Assembly: GCF_030160395.1 (NCBI RefSeq)
Contig: NZ_BSOG01000007.1
Location: 62,001-126,000, forward strand
Direction of reading: 5' to 3'
Source of the DNA: Chitinimonas prasina
GTDB lineage: Bacteria; Pseudomonadota; Gammaproteobacteria; Burkholderiales; Chitinimonadaceae
Length of the DNA stretch: 64,000 nucleotides
Shown here: in pieces, positions 25,882-34,786 of the stretch
How the letters are laid out: every line of letters starts with the position of its first letter
Position numbering within the stretch: the stretch's first letter is position 1
Notes under the pieces: generated by a model
Database searches by the model: none
Seen by the model: only the letters and a program-made list of their open reading frames with translations
Told to the model about the DNA's origin: nothing
Made by a program: the position numbers and the translations under genes

Positions 25882-26954
25882 CGCTTGACGCCGAGCGCCG
25901 AGGCGGCGGCGTTACCGGCGGCTTCGTCGCCGCCGTAGCGGCTCCAGGCGGCCTGCACAGCGACCCCGGCAACCAGGCTCAGGGCAAACACAGGCCAGCC
26001 AAACGGCGTGAGCAGCAGCAGGCCACGTGCCGCCATCATGCCCACGGCCACGGCGGTGCCGGTACCGGCGGCAACACCCAACACATTGCCGCTCTGGCTC
26101 TTGGCCGAGCGCACGGCGAAGCCGCGCCAGTCCACTGCCAGGCCATCGGCTGTGCGGCTGGTGCTGTCGTAAAAATCGAAGGCGGCCGTGGGGCCAAAGG
26201 CCAGGATGCCGCCGCCAACCTTGCTGCCGGCGGCGCGCAGCAGCATGCTCGACTGTGCGCGGGAGTCCGCTACGCCATCGGCCAGGGCCTGCAGGCGGCG
26301 CATGTCATGGGCGCTGCTGCGCATGCTGGCAAACGACTGGGTGGCGCGGCCGCCAAAGGCTGCCGTGGGGATCTGGTGCAGCACCTGCACCGGCAGATTG
26401 CTGACTTTGACCCGTATCTGGGCGCCGCGCCGCAACTGGCCGTTGGCGCCGATGCGGTGGGCGTAGATGGTGATGTTGGGGCTGAGCCGTATCGACTGTG
26501 CACCGCCGGCCCGCAGGCGGGCAAAACCTTGGGCGGCATGGCGGGCCCAGTAGGCCCTCAGGCTGCTTTCAACCACGCCATGGATGTTGCCAGCGATATT
26601 GCCCGGCCCGATCAAGGAATCCTTCAGCGGACCATACCAGGCGTTGAAGCTGGCATTGGCCTGCTCCGGTGTCATCGGCTTGTCGGGCAGGGTCTGGGTG
26701 CTGGCGACAAGCAGCACCGCCGTTTCTGGATCAGTCTGCACCAGGGTGGGCAGCAGCGCAGCCAGTACGGGCTTGTCTAGGGCGAAGTCGCCATCATAGG
26801 GCATGGCGTACTCATCGAACTGGTAGCGGCTGCAGGAGCGCGAAGCGCTGCCGTAGGCCATGCCGGGTTCGATGACGGCTTGCGGACGCAGGGCATGTGC
26901 CTGCTTGAATACGACGGATTCTGCGTGGGTGCGGGGCTTGGTGATGAAGGGCAT
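25878..26954 (-). CDS. Unknown 358-residue protein with C-terminal membrane hairpin, candidate membrane-acting toxin
   Basis: No signal peptide. The N-terminal ~230 residues are soluble (FDEYAMPYDGDFALDKPVLA; ANASFNAWYGPLKDSLIGPG). A Gly/Ala-rich segment follows (MLLRAAGSKVGGGILAFGPT). The C terminus has two closely spaced hydrophobic helices (NVLGVAAGTGTAVAVGMMAA and LLLLTPFGWPVFALSLVAGV), then SRYGGDE. Large soluble part plus terminal hydrophobic hairpin, with an overlapping multi-helix membrane protein downstream, resembles pore-forming effectors or bacteriocins and their immunity proteins. I see no VgrG, PAAR, Rhs or secretion gene nearby, and no catalytic motif. The functional call is tentative; the gene itself is well supported. 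Confidence 0.75.
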   Translation of the reverse strand: MPFITKPRTHAESVVFKQAHALRPQAVIEPGMAYGSASRSCSRYQFDEYAMPYDGDFALDKPVLAALLPTLVQTDPETAVLLVASTQTLPDKPMTPEQANASFNAWYGPLKDSLIGPGNIAGNIHGVVESSLRAYWARHAAQGFARLRAGGAQSIRLSPNITIYAHRIGANGQLRRGAQIRVKVSNLPVQVLHQIPTAAFGGRATQSFASMRSSAHDMRRLQALADGVADSRAQSSMLLRAAGSKVGGGILAFGPTAAFDFYDSTSRTADGLAVDWRGFAVRSAKSQSGNVLGVAAGTGTAVAVGMMAARGLLLLTPFGWPVFALSLVAGVAVQAAWSRYGGDEAAGNAAASALGVKR

Positions 26955-27349
26955 CGAATGGGTAAGGATATCAGCTCAGTTATATGTCATAAATTTTACC
27001 ACTGAGACGCAGCTGGCTGCTTGGTACCAATACCAGTGCGCGGTGCCGGGTTGCGGTGGTGGGTTGCTAGCAGGCCGGGGTGGCGACCGACTGTGTAACA
27101 AAACAAGATGTTGCCCAGTTGGCTATGACTAAGTGTATCCCACACCACAGTGGGCCTTGCCCCGATGCTGTGCTGCGATCGCCTTGAAATGGAGCACAGG
27201 CTGGAGCTCTGCGCTTTTATGGTGCAATGCAATATTGAAACTTACTGAAAACTTACAAAAATCCTTCACAAAGCTTACATGCGTAGTTATATTTCGCTCC
27301 AGTCGTGTGCATGACGCAGCCGACCTAATTCAAATAAGGAGTGAGACAG
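26955..27349. other. 395-bp divergent regulatory gap, AT-rich for this window
   Basis: It separates the candidate toxin gene from the sugar ABC operon. The right end holds the operon promoter (27241-27293). The left ~280 bases show no gene; an AT-rich stretch (TTATATGTCATAAATTTTACC, around 26980-27000) may be the promoter of the minus-strand pair. Confidence 0.5.
27241..27293 (+). promoter_or_regulatory. Sugar ABC operon promoter with phased direct repeats
   Basis: TTCACA (27265-27270), a 17-bp spacer and TATATT (27288-27293) form a good sigma-70 promoter. Overlapping it are CTTAC-type direct repeats at 27241, 27252, 27264 (CTTCAC) and 27274, spaced 11, 12 and 10 bp, each with an A/T-rich 4-base linker. 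This matches the binding-site form of OmpR/PhoB-class regulators, with one repeat over the -35. Confidence 0.6.
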
Positions 27350-28591
27350 ATGCAACCCCGTCGCCTGACCCTGGCATTGGCCGCCGCCTGTGTGCTTTCC
27401 CTCCCAGCCTCTGCCGGTACTGTTGAAGTGCTGCACTGGTGGACTTCCGGTGGCGAGGCCAAGTCCGCCGCTGAACTGAAGAAAATGATAGAGGCCAAGG
27501 GCCATACCTGGAAGGACTTCGCCGTGGCCGGCGGTGGTGGCGACAATGCCATGACCGTACTGAAGACCCGCGTGGTATCGGGCAATCCGCCCGTGGCTGC
27601 CCAGGTGAAGGGGCCTGCCATCCAGGAATGGGCTGCCGAAGGCGTGCTGGCCAATCTGGACGGTGTATCGGCGACGGAGAAGTGGGACACCCTGCTGCCG
27701 CCCGTGGTGGCCAATGTGATGAAGTACAAGGGCCATTACGTGGCCGTGCCGGTGAACGTACACCGCGTCAACTGGATGTGGGCCAATCCTGAAGTATTCA
27801 AGAAGGCCGGCGTGCAGCCGCCCAAGACCTGGGATGAGTTCCCCGCCGTGGCCGAGAAGCTGCAAAAGGCTGGCTTTATTCCGGTGGCCCATGGAGGCCA
27901 GCCCTGGCAGGACAACACGGTATTCGAATCCATCGCCCTGGGGGTGGGTGGTGCCGACTACTACAACAAGGCTTTCGTGAAGCTGGACCCGGCGGCCATC
28001 AACAGCGCCACCACCATCAAGGCCTTCGATACCCTGCGCATGGTGCGCAAGTACATGGACAAGGACATGCCGGGCCGCGACTGGAATCTGGCGACGTCCA
28101 TGGTGATCAACGGCAAGGCGGCCATGCAGTTCATGGGTGACTGGGCCAAGGGTGAGTTTGCCGCCGCTGGCAAGAAGCCCGGTACCGATTATCTTTGCCT
28201 GGCGGCACCGGGTACGGCCAATGCCTTCACCTTCAATATCGACTCCTTTATCGTCTTTGCGCAGAAGAACAAGGATCTCAAGGCGACTTCCGATTTTGCC
28301 TCCACCGTGCTGTCCACGCCTTTCCAGGAAGTGTTCAACCAGAACAAGGGCTCTGTCCCGGTGCGCCTGGGGCACGACATGAGCAAGTTTGACGACTGCG
28401 CCAAGAAGTCGGCGGCCGATTTCGTGGCTTCCAACAAGTCGGGCGGCCTGGTGCCTTCCTTTGCCCATCAAATGGCCCAGCCATCTGCCGCACAAGGTGC
28501 TATCCAGGATGTGGTGTCGAGTTTCATGAACTCGAACATGAGCAGCAAGGATGCCGTTGCCAAGTTGCTGGCTGCCGCCAAGAAGCGCTAA
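27350..28591 (+). CDS. gtsA: Sugar ABC transporter, periplasmic binding protein (GtsA-like)
   Basis: A 413-residue family-1 solute-binding protein of the CUT1 class, with signal peptide [20 protein letters not shown]. The mature part matches Pseudomonas-type glucose-binding GtsA as I remember it ([79 protein letters not shown]). It presumably delivers glucose or a related sugar to the permease pair encoded next. ATG 27350 has AAGGAG 8 nt upstream; the GTG at 27341 overlaps that site. The operon continues through two permeases and an ATPase. Confidence 0.92.
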   Translation: MQPRRLTLALAAACVLSLPASAGTVEVLHWWTSGGEAKSAAELKKMIEAKGHTWKDFAVAGGGGDNAMTVLKTRVVSGNPPVAAQVKGPAIQEWAAEGVLANLDGVSATEKWDTLLPPVVANVMKYKGHYVAVPVNVHRVNWMWANPEVFKKAGVQPPKTWDEFPAVAEKLQKAGFIPVAHGGQPWQDNTVFESIALGVGGADYYNKAFVKLDPAAINSATTIKAFDTLRMVRKYMDKDMPGRDWNLATSMVINGKAAMQFMGDWAKGEFAAAGKKPGTDYLCLAAPGTANAFTFNIDSFIVFAQKNKDLKATSDFASTVLSTPFQEVFNQNKGSVPVRLGHDMSKFDDCAKKSAADFVASNKSGGLVPSFAHQMAQPSAAQGAIQDVVSSFMNSNMSSKDAVAKLLAAAKKR

Positions 28592-28621
28592 GCGCCGCGT
28601 CGCCAGCAGCGCTGGTGTCGT

Positions 28622-28751
28622 GACGGGTTGCCGTGGGCAAGCGTCCCGCTTTGCCCTGCGGCCAGGCCTGTGCCTGATAAGTACAACAAGCAGTAAATAA
28701 CTCGCGCCAGCGAGGAGTGAACGCTCCGGCAGGCCTGTATGGCTGCCGGAG
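28622..28751 (+). other. Intercistronic stem-loops between gtsA and gtsB
   Basis: The 201-base gap holds two hairpins. A small imperfect one has GACG..TTGCC with GGCAA.CGTC (28622-28645). A strong one, CTCCGGCAG/CTGCCGGAG (28724-28732 with 28743-28751), has 9 bp and a 10-nt loop. Neither has a T-run. Such structures commonly protect the binding-protein message from decay and lower permease expression. Confidence 0.55.
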
Positions 28752-28792
28752 TCCCCTACCCGCTGTCTTTCCAACCTGCACAAGGAGACGCC

Positions 28793-29704
28793 ATGACTGC
28801 TTCCCGTCAAGGCGCACCCGGTTTTTCTTTAAGCCGGCTCGCCGATGTGATCCTGCCCAAGCTGGTGCTGGCGCCCACGGTGCTGGCCTGCCTGGTCGGC
28901 TTTTATGTATTCATAGGCTGGACGGCCTGGTTGTCGTTCACCGAATCCCGCATGCTGCCACGCTATGAATGGGCAGGCTTAGTCCAGTATGTCGAGCTGT
29001 TCGGCAATGATCGCTGGTGGGGCGCCATGCAGAACCTGGGCGTCTTCGGTGGCTTGTTCATTCTGGTCAGCTTGACCCTGGGCCTCTTGATGGCTGTGCT
29101 GCTGGATCAGAAGATCCGCTTTGAGGGCGCCATCCGTACGCTCTATCTCTACCCCATGGCGCTGAGCTTCATCGTGACCGGCACCGCCTGGAAATGGATA
29201 TTGAACCCCGGCCTGGGCCTGGAAAAGTTGGCGCACGACTGGGGTTTTACCGGCGTCACCTTCGATTGGATCATCAACCCCGATTTCGCCATCTACACCG
29301 TGGTCATTGCCGGTGTGTGGCAGTCCTCGGGTTTTGTGATGGCCTTGTTCCTGGCGGGCCTGCGCGGGGTGGACGACAGCATCATCAAGGCGGCGCAGAT
29401 GGATGGCGCCTCCCTGCCGACCATTTACACCCGCATCATCATCCCCAGCCTGCGGCCGGTGTTCTTGAGTGCTTTCATGATACTGGCGCACATCGCGGTC
29501 AAGAGCTTTGACCTGGTGATGGCCTTGACCGGCGGCGGCCCCGGCTTCGCCACCGATCTGCCGTCCATCTTCATGTACCAGCATGGCTTTACCCGGGGCC
29601 AGCTTGGCCTGGGCGCCGCCAGCGCCATGATGATGCTGTTCACCGCCTGCGCTGTGGTCATGCCACTGCTGTATTCCGAACTGAGGAGGGAGCGTCGTGG
29701 CTGA
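28793..29704 (+). CDS. gtsB: Sugar ABC transporter permease (MalF/GtsB type)
   Basis: A 303-residue inner-membrane permease with six predicted helices. The EAA-loop contact for the ATPase is in the stretch IIKAAQMDGASLPTIYTRII. The C-terminal GGGPGFATDLPSIFMYQHGF is typical of CUT1 permeases. AAGGAG lies 5 nt before ATG 28793. It overlaps the next permease gene by 8 bases. Confidence 0.93.
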   Translation: MTASRQGAPGFSLSRLADVILPKLVLAPTVLACLVGFYVFIGWTAWLSFTESRMLPRYEWAGLVQYVELFGNDRWWGAMQNLGVFGGLFILVSLTLGLLMAVLLDQKIRFEGAIRTLYLYPMALSFIVTGTAWKWILNPGLGLEKLAHDWGFTGVTFDWIINPDFAIYTVVIAGVWQSSGFVMALFLAGLRGVDDSIIKAAQMDGASLPTIYTRIIIPSLRPVFLSAFMILAHIAVKSFDLVMALTGGGPGFATDLPSIFMYQHGFTRGQLGLGAASAMMMLFTACAVVMPLLYSELRRERRG

Positions 29705-30569
29705 TTACCAACAATCCCTGCAGGCAAAGCTCATACGCTTCGGCATCTATGCCGTGCTGGTGCTGATGGCCTTGTGGTATCTGGCGCCGCTGTACGTGAT
29801 GCTGAGCACCAGCTTCAAGACTCTCGATGAAATCCGCGCTGGCAACCTGCTGTCGCTGCCTGGCACCTTCAGCCTGGATGCCTGGAGCGCAGCCTGGTCG
29901 ACAGCCTGTACCGGGGTGGAGTGTGGCGGCATGAAGAGCTATTTCGCCAACAGCCTCAAGATGATGATACCGGCGGTGCTTATCTCCACCCTGGTGGGGG
30001 CCTTCAATGGCTACATCCTGTCGATGTGGCGATTCAAGGGCTCGGACATGTTCTTCATGGCCTTGCTGATTGGCACTTTCCTGCCCTACCAGGTGGTGAT
30101 ACTGCCCATGGCCCAGGTGCTGGGCTGGCTGGAGCTGGAGAACAGTACCGGTCGGCTGGTGCTGGTGCATGTGATCTACGGCCTGCAGTTCACTACGCTG
30201 TTCTTCCGTAACTACTACGTGACAGTGCCGGGCGAACTGGTCAAGGCAGCGCGCATAGACGGCGCGGGTTTCTTCCGCATCTTCTTCAAGATACTGCTGC
30301 CTATCTCGGTGCCCACCATCATGGTGTGCCTGATCTGGCAGACCACGCAGATCTGGAACGACTACCTGTTCGGCGTGGTGTTCAGCTCGGGCGAGGGCCA
30401 GCCCATGACGGTGGCGCTCAACAACCTGGTGAACACCAGTACCGGTGTGAAGCAATATAACGTGGACATGGCCGCCGCCATCATCGCGGCCTTGCCTACC
30501 CTGCTGGTGTACATGGTGGGCGGCAAATATTTTGTGCGCGGGCTGACTGCCGGCGCGGTAAAGGGCTAA
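29697..30569 (+). CDS. gtsC: Sugar ABC transporter permease (MalG/GtsC type)
   Basis: A 290-residue permease with six helices and the EAA-type loop ([20 protein letters not shown]). It starts at GTG 29697, inside the end of the previous gene, with GAGGAGGGAG just upstream, consistent with coupled translation. The segment [15 protein letters not shown] and the terminal [14 protein letters not shown] are typical of MalG-like partners. Confidence 0.93.
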   Translation: MADYQQSLQAKLIRFGIYAVLVLMALWYLAPLYVMLSTSFKTLDEIRAGNLLSLPGTFSLDAWSAAWSTACTGVECGGMKSYFANSLKMMIPAVLISTLVGAFNGYILSMWRFKGSDMFFMALLIGTFLPYQVVILPMAQVLGWLELENSTGRLVLVHVIYGLQFTTLFFRNYYVTVPGELVKAARIDGAGFFRIFFKILLPISVPTIMVCLIWQTTQIWNDYLFGVVFSSGEGQPMTVALNNLVNTSTGVKQYNVDMAAAIIAALPTLLVYMVGGKYFVRGLTAGAVKG

Positions 30570-30639
30570 CCGAGGACAGGCAGGCGGTGCCGGCACCCTG
30601 CCCAGGCGCCTTACTTGCCCCACCTTGCGGAGAATCGAC

Positions 30640-31752
30640 ATGGGCGCACTCAGCATACGCAACGTCAAGAAGAGCTTTGGCAACACCCACATACTCAAGG
30701 GCATAGACCTGGAGATAGAGAAGGGCCAGTTCCTGATCCTGGTCGGCCCCTCGGGCTGTGGTAAATCCACCCTGCTCAATATGATCGCCGGCCTCGACGA
30801 CATTACCTCCGGCGAAATCGCCATCGGTGACCGGGTGGTCAATAAGCTGTCACCCAAGGATCGCGACATCGCCATGGTGTTTCAGAGCTATGCGCTGTAT
30901 CCCAATATGACGGTGCGCAAGAACATCGCCTTTGGCCTGGATATCCGCAAGGTGCCCAAGCCCGAGCAGGAGGAAATCATCGCCAGGGTGGCCAAGACCC
31001 TGCAGATAGAGCACCTGCTGGACCGCAAGCCGATGCAGTTGTCGGGTGGCCAGCGCCAGCGTGTGGCCATGGGCCGGGCGCTGGCCCGCAACCCCACCCT
31101 GTTCCTGTTCGATGAGCCGCTCTCCAACCTCGATGCCAAGCTGCGGGTGGAGATGCGCTCCGAGATCAAGCTGCTGCACCAGCGCCTGGGCACGACCATC
31201 GTGTATGTGACTCACGACCAGATCGAAGCGATGACCCTGGGCGACCGCATTGCCGTGATGAAGGATGGCGAAGTGCGCCAGTTCGGCTCACCCCAGCAAA
31301 TCTACGATGCCCCGGCTGATCTCTATGTGGCAGGCTTTATTGGTTCGCCATCGATGAACTTCATCCCGGTGCAACTGCACGAGGAGGATGGCCATGCTGT
31401 GGTGGAGCTGGACAATGGCCGTGCCGTGCAGAAGGTCAGGCTTAGCCCCATTAGCGACAGCCAGCGGGACTTTGTGGGCAAGCAGGTGGTTTTGGGCATA
31501 CGGCCGGAACAACTGACCGACCCCGAAAGCGCCCACAGCGAGCGCGGCAATCTGCAGACCCTGCAGGCCACCGTAGCCATCACCGAACCGACCGGGCCCG
31601 ATACACTGGTGACTGTCACCTTCAATGGCATCAAGACCGTGGCGCGCTGCCATCCCCGCGCAGCGGGCGCGCCCGGCCAGCAGGTGGAACTGACACTGGA
31701 CCCCACCAAGGCGCTTTTGTTCGATCCGGCCAGCGAGAAACGCCTGGCCTGA
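30640..31752 (+). CDS. gtsD: Sugar ABC transporter ATP-binding protein (MalK/UgpC type)
   Basis: A 370-residue cytoplasmic ATPase with Walker [10 protein letters not shown], signature [15 protein letters not shown], Walker [13 protein letters not shown], the H-loop VTHDQIEAM and a C-terminal TOBE/regulatory domain (about 240-370). It energises GtsBC. ATG 30640 has GGAGAA 6 nt upstream; a slightly longer frame from 30625 lacks a ribosome site. It is the last gene of the operon, followed by a terminator. The MalK/UgpC families are so alike that the symbol rests on operon context. Confidence 0.93.
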   Translation: MGALSIRNVKKSFGNTHILKGIDLEIEKGQFLILVGPSGCGKSTLLNMIAGLDDITSGEIAIGDRVVNKLSPKDRDIAMVFQSYALYPNMTVRKNIAFGLDIRKVPKPEQEEIIARVAKTLQIEHLLDRKPMQLSGGQRQRVAMGRALARNPTLFLFDEPLSNLDAKLRVEMRSEIKLLHQRLGTTIVYVTHDQIEAMTLGDRIAVMKDGEVRQFGSPQQIYDAPADLYVAGFIGSPSMNFIPVQLHEEDGHAVVELDNGRAVQKVRLSPISDSQRDFVGKQVVLGIRPEQLTDPESAHSERGNLQTLQATVAITEPTGPDTLVTVTFNGIKTVARCHPRAAGAPGQQVELTLDPTKALLFDPASEKRLA

Positions 31753-31786
31753 TCACTACCGTGTTTTACTTAGGGTCTCACTTCGG

Positions 31787-31816
31787 GGGCGCATCGCAAG
31801 GTGCGCCCGTTTTTTT
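31787..31816 (+). terminator. Terminator of the sugar ABC operon
   Basis: Stem GGGCGCA/TGCGCCC with an 8-nt loop, then GTTTTTTT, 35 bases after the ATPase stop. Confidence 0.88.
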
Positions 31817-32037
31817 GGTGGGAGTCCTGCGGCGTCTGGTGCAGGCTATGCGGTGCTGGGCGAGGAGCCTGACCCCACAATGTCTGGCGTGCTTGCTGCT
31901 GGGGGCAGACCTGACGCGAATCAGCACCAACGCGACGAAGTCGAAGCAGGGTGTGAGGCGTTGTGCTCCAGGGTGTACCGTATGGCTATAAGCCCCGCTT
32001 CGGGTTGTAACCAAGTATTTGAGTAATGCCACTTTGC

Positions 32038-32694
32038 CTAATAGGCACGTGCCAGTCTTTGCTCCAGCTTGCGTTGCAACCGCTCCAGCAGGGCGCTCAG
32101 AGCCCAATAGATGGCGGCGGCGGCCAGGTAGAGCGGCAGGGGCTGGAAGGTGGTGGAGATCAGCTCCTTGGTGGCCAGCATCAACTCGGTGACGGCGATG
32201 ACAGATACCAGCGAGGTGTCCTTGATCAGGCTGATCAGGGTGTTGCCCATGCTGGGCAGGGCCAGGCGCAGGGCTTGGGGGGCGATGATGTAGCGCAGGC
32301 TTTGGGCCCGGCCGAACCCCAGGCTGCTGGCGGCCAGCCACTGGCCCTGCGGCACGCCATTGATAGCGCCGCGCAGGCTTTCAGCCAGGTAGGCGCCGGC
32401 ATTCAGGCTGAGCGCCAGTACGCCGGCGGTGAGCGGCTCGAACTGCAGGCCGACGCTGGGAAGGCCGTAGTAGATGACGAATACCTGCACCAGCAGCGGC
32501 GTGCCCCTGAAGGCGCTGACATAGGTATCAAGCAGGTATTGCAGCCAGCGTGGCCCCAGCAGGCGCAGGGTGGCGACGATGCTGGCCAGCAGCAGGCCGC
32601 CCACCATGGCTGACAGGGCAAAGACCAGGGTCCAGCCGGTGGCCTTGAACAGGATGGGTGCGGCGTCCAGCAGCAGGGTGTAAAGCTCAGTCAT
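32038..32694 (-). CDS. Amino-acid (cystine-type) ABC transporter permease
   Basis: A 218-residue polar-amino-acid permease with about five helices and the HisMQ-family contact loop (AASSLGFGRAQSLRYIIAPQ). SAFRGTPLLVQVFVIYYGLP is characteristic of the family and resembles cystine permease TcyL/YecS. It lies downstream of the binding-protein gene on the same strand. There is no ATPase gene after it; the next 285 bases are non-coding, so the ATPase must be elsewhere. ATG 32694 or 32712 could be the start; neither has a good Shine-Dalgarno. Confidence 0.9.
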   Translation of the reverse strand: MTELYTLLLDAAPILFKATGWTLVFALSAMVGGLLLASIVATLRLLGPRWLQYLLDTYVSAFRGTPLLVQVFVIYYGLPSVGLQFEPLTAGVLALSLNAGAYLAESLRGAINGVPQGQWLAASSLGFGRAQSLRYIIAPQALRLALPSMGNTLISLIKDTSLVSVIAVTELMLATKELISTTFQPLPLYLAAAAIYWALSALLERLQRKLEQRLARAY

Positions 32695-32782
32695 CGTGGT
32701 AGGGGGTTCCATTCAATGGCAGGCGGCCGCCAACCAGTTGGTTGCGGCCGCCATGCCGTGCCAGCGCTGCTACAGCATAGTA

Positions 32783-33568
32783 TCAACTGGCACCTAGTGG
32801 CCGGCTGACATCGCGCTCAAAGTACTTGATCGATATCTTGCGGAAGGTGCCATCTGCCTTGATGTCGGCCAGGGCCTTGTCGAGCGCCGCGCCAAACCGT
32901 GGGTTGCCCTTGAGATAGGGGATAGCACTGCCTTCAACCGAGCCGACGCCCGCGCCACCCTTGAGCGGTAGCTTGGCCTGCTTGACCAGATAGGGTACCA
33001 GCAGGCTGTCGTTCAAGGCGGCATCCACCCGGCCCAGTGCCAAGTCCTGCAGGTATTCGGCGGCGCTGGGGTAGGTCTTGACCTCGACACCCTCGACGCC
33101 CTTGGCCAGGTCGGCATAGTTGCTGCCTTGGCCTACGCCCAGTTTCTTCCCTTTCAGGTCAGCCAAGCTCTTGAACTGGCGCTTTTCGTCCTTGCGCACG
33201 ATCAGCTGGGCGCTGGAGAGGGTGTAGGGCTGGGTGAAGTCGAAAATCTCCCGCCGCTTGTCGGTGGCGGATACCTGGTTGACGATCACATCGTATTTAC
33301 CTGCCTGCAGGCCGGCCAGGATGCCACTCCATTCGCTGGTGATGAACTCGGGCTTAAGCCCCAGTTTTTGCGCCAGTGCACGGCCGATCTCCACATCGAA
33401 GCCATCCAGCTCACCTTTGCCGTTCTTGAAGTTGAAGGGAGGGTAAGTGCCTTCCAGGGCGATTTTCAGCGTGCCGCGCTGCTTCACGGTATCAAGCAGA
33501 TCGGCAGCGCCGGCGGTAGCGGCCAGGGCGACAGCCAGCAGGGTGGTAAGGAAAGTGCGCTTGTTCAT
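32783..33568 (-). CDS. Cystine-type ABC transporter periplasmic binding protein
   Basis: A 261-residue family-3 binding protein with signal peptide (TFLTTLLAVALAATAGAA). The mature sequence resembles TcyJ/FliY: VKQRGTLKIALEGTYPPFNF, FDVEIGRALAQKLGLKPEFI, VNQVSATDKRREIFDFTQPY, VGQGSNYADLAKG. Cystine is the likely ligand. GAGAGGA lies upstream of the ATG. The permease follows 88 bases downstream. An AT-rich promoter region lies upstream at about 33655-33720. Confidence 0.9.
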   Translation of the reverse strand: MNKRTFLTTLLAVALAATAGAADLLDTVKQRGTLKIALEGTYPPFNFKNGKGELDGFDVEIGRALAQKLGLKPEFITSEWSGILAGLQAGKYDVIVNQVSATDKRREIFDFTQPYTLSSAQLIVRKDEKRQFKSLADLKGKKLGVGQGSNYADLAKGVEGVEVKTYPSAAEYLQDLALGRVDAALNDSLLVPYLVKQAKLPLKGGAGVGSVEGSAIPYLKGNPRFGAALDKALADIKADGTFRKISIKYFERDVSRPLGAS

Positions 33569-33654
33569 ATGCTGTCCTCTCTAGGGGGTGGCATTGATAG
33601 ATCAAGGAATTGTGGGCATGCGGTATGCGGTGCCTGACTGTATTGGCCAAGCAT

Positions 33655-33720
33655 AAGGACTATCTTAAACTATATAAAAAGTTATATTAAATGAATTTTT
33701 AATTCGTTTTGTGAATATCA
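33655..33720 (-). promoter_or_regulatory. AT-rich promoter region of the cystine ABC genes
   Basis: This is the most AT-rich stretch in the window, located 90-150 bases upstream of the binding-protein start. Several -10-like hexamers are possible (for example TATAAC and TATATA on the minus strand), so I do not assign a single start site. Confidence 0.5.
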
Positions 33721-33857
33721 AGTCTGACCGATGCTACATCCCAGGTGCTGCATCGGCACCTAGCCAGAACGCGACGCTAGCGGCCCGGGTACTGTCAGCA
33801 AGATTAGGCCAATTTACGAGCGCAAGATCACCTACCGCGTTGGGGAGCGCGGCATCT

Positions 33858-33890
33858 CCTCCCGGCCCCATCACTCCTGGGGTCGGGAGG
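33858..33890 (+). other. Strong hairpin upstream of yaaA
   Basis: CCTCCCG-g-CCCCA pairs with TGGGG-t-CGGGAGG (12 pairs, one mismatch, 7-nt loop). It lies between divergent genes, so it cannot terminate either one. It would fold in the 5' leader of yaaA if transcription begins upstream of it, or it could belong to an unannotated RNA. Confidence 0.4.
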
Positions 33891-33999
33891 GGCAGGTGAC
33901 CCAGGGCCAACCCAGGAACCGGGGGTACTTGGGGATACGCGCCGCACGGCTGGCCGGCCGCAGGTAAAATGCGGTTTTCGCCCCGATTGCTGCCTGCCA

Positions 34000-34782
34000 A
34001 TGCTGTTTGTCATCTCGCCTGCCAAGACCCTCGATTACGATACCCCTGCCCATATAGCCAAGTTCACCACGCCTGCTTTCACCGAACAGTCGGCCGAGCT
34101 GATTGCCTTGCTGCGCCAGAAGACGCCGGCTGAGATCGGCAGCCTGATGGACATCTCCGAGCCGTTGGCTGCGCTCAATGTTTCACGCTACCAGGCCTGG
34201 CGGCCACGCTATACCGCCCACAACAGCAAGCAGGCGGTACTGGCGTTCATGGGTGACGTCTACGAGGGCCTGGATGCGGCCAGCCTGGATGCAGCTGACC
34301 TCGATTACGCCCAGCAGCATCTGCGTATCTTGTCAGGCTTGTACGGGGTCTTGCGACCGCTGGATCGCATGCAGGCCTACCGGCTGGAGATGGGGACGCG
34401 GCTGGCCAATCCGGCGGGCAGCAATCTGTACGCCTTCTGGGGCGACCGCATTACCGAGGCCTTGAACAAGGAGCTGGCGCACGACAAGCCAGCCGTGCTG
34501 GTCAATCTGGCCAGCGACGAGTACTTCAAGTCTGTCCGGCCCCGCCACCTGAAGGCCAGGCTGGTGGAGTGCGTGTTCGAGGATCGCAAGGGCGAGCAGT
34601 ACAAGATCATCAGTTTCTACGCCAAGCGGGCCCGCGGCCTGATGGCGCGTTACGCGCTGACGCGCCGCATCAGCACCGTGGACGGGCTGCGTGATTTTGA
34701 TGTGGAAGGTTATCGCTACGAGGCGGCACTCAGCCAGGAAGACCGGCTGGTATTCCGTCGCGATGCGCCGCCTGCGCGTTGA
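34000..34782 (+). CDS. yaaA: Peroxide stress protein YaaA
   Basis: A 260-residue cytoplasmic DUF328/YaaA protein, about the same size as the E. coli protein. YaaA limits intracellular free iron and protects DNA and proteins during hydrogen peroxide stress. Family features seen: [16 protein letters not shown] at the start, [53 protein letters not shown] and [12 protein letters not shown]. No clear ribosome site precedes ATG 34000, but the family N terminus begins there. Confidence 0.95.
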   Translation: MLFVISPAKTLDYDTPAHIAKFTTPAFTEQSAELIALLRQKTPAEIGSLMDISEPLAALNVSRYQAWRPRYTAHNSKQAVLAFMGDVYEGLDAASLDAADLDYAQQHLRILSGLYGVLRPLDRMQAYRLEMGTRLANPAGSNLYAFWGDRITEALNKELAHDKPAVLVNLASDEYFKSVRPRHLKARLVECVFEDRKGEQYKIISFYAKRARGLMARYALTRRISTVDGLRDFDVEGYRYEAALSQEDRLVFRRDAPPAR

Positions 34783-34786
34783 CGCG

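Larger units (their letters stand above)
33569..33999. other. 431-bp divergent gap between cystine ABC genes and yaaA
   Basis: It contains a very AT-rich block (33655-33720, with TATATAAAAAGTTATATTAAA). This block is the probable promoter region of the minus-strand cystine genes. CCTAGCCAGAAC (33759-33770) matches an internal part of the repeat at 22200-22316, and a strong hairpin lies at 33858-33890. No coding sequence is supported. Confidence 0.5.

Noticed and set aside
31817-32037. Short open frames between the sugar operon terminator and the cystine permease
   Set aside because: No ribosome sites and no protein-like composition.
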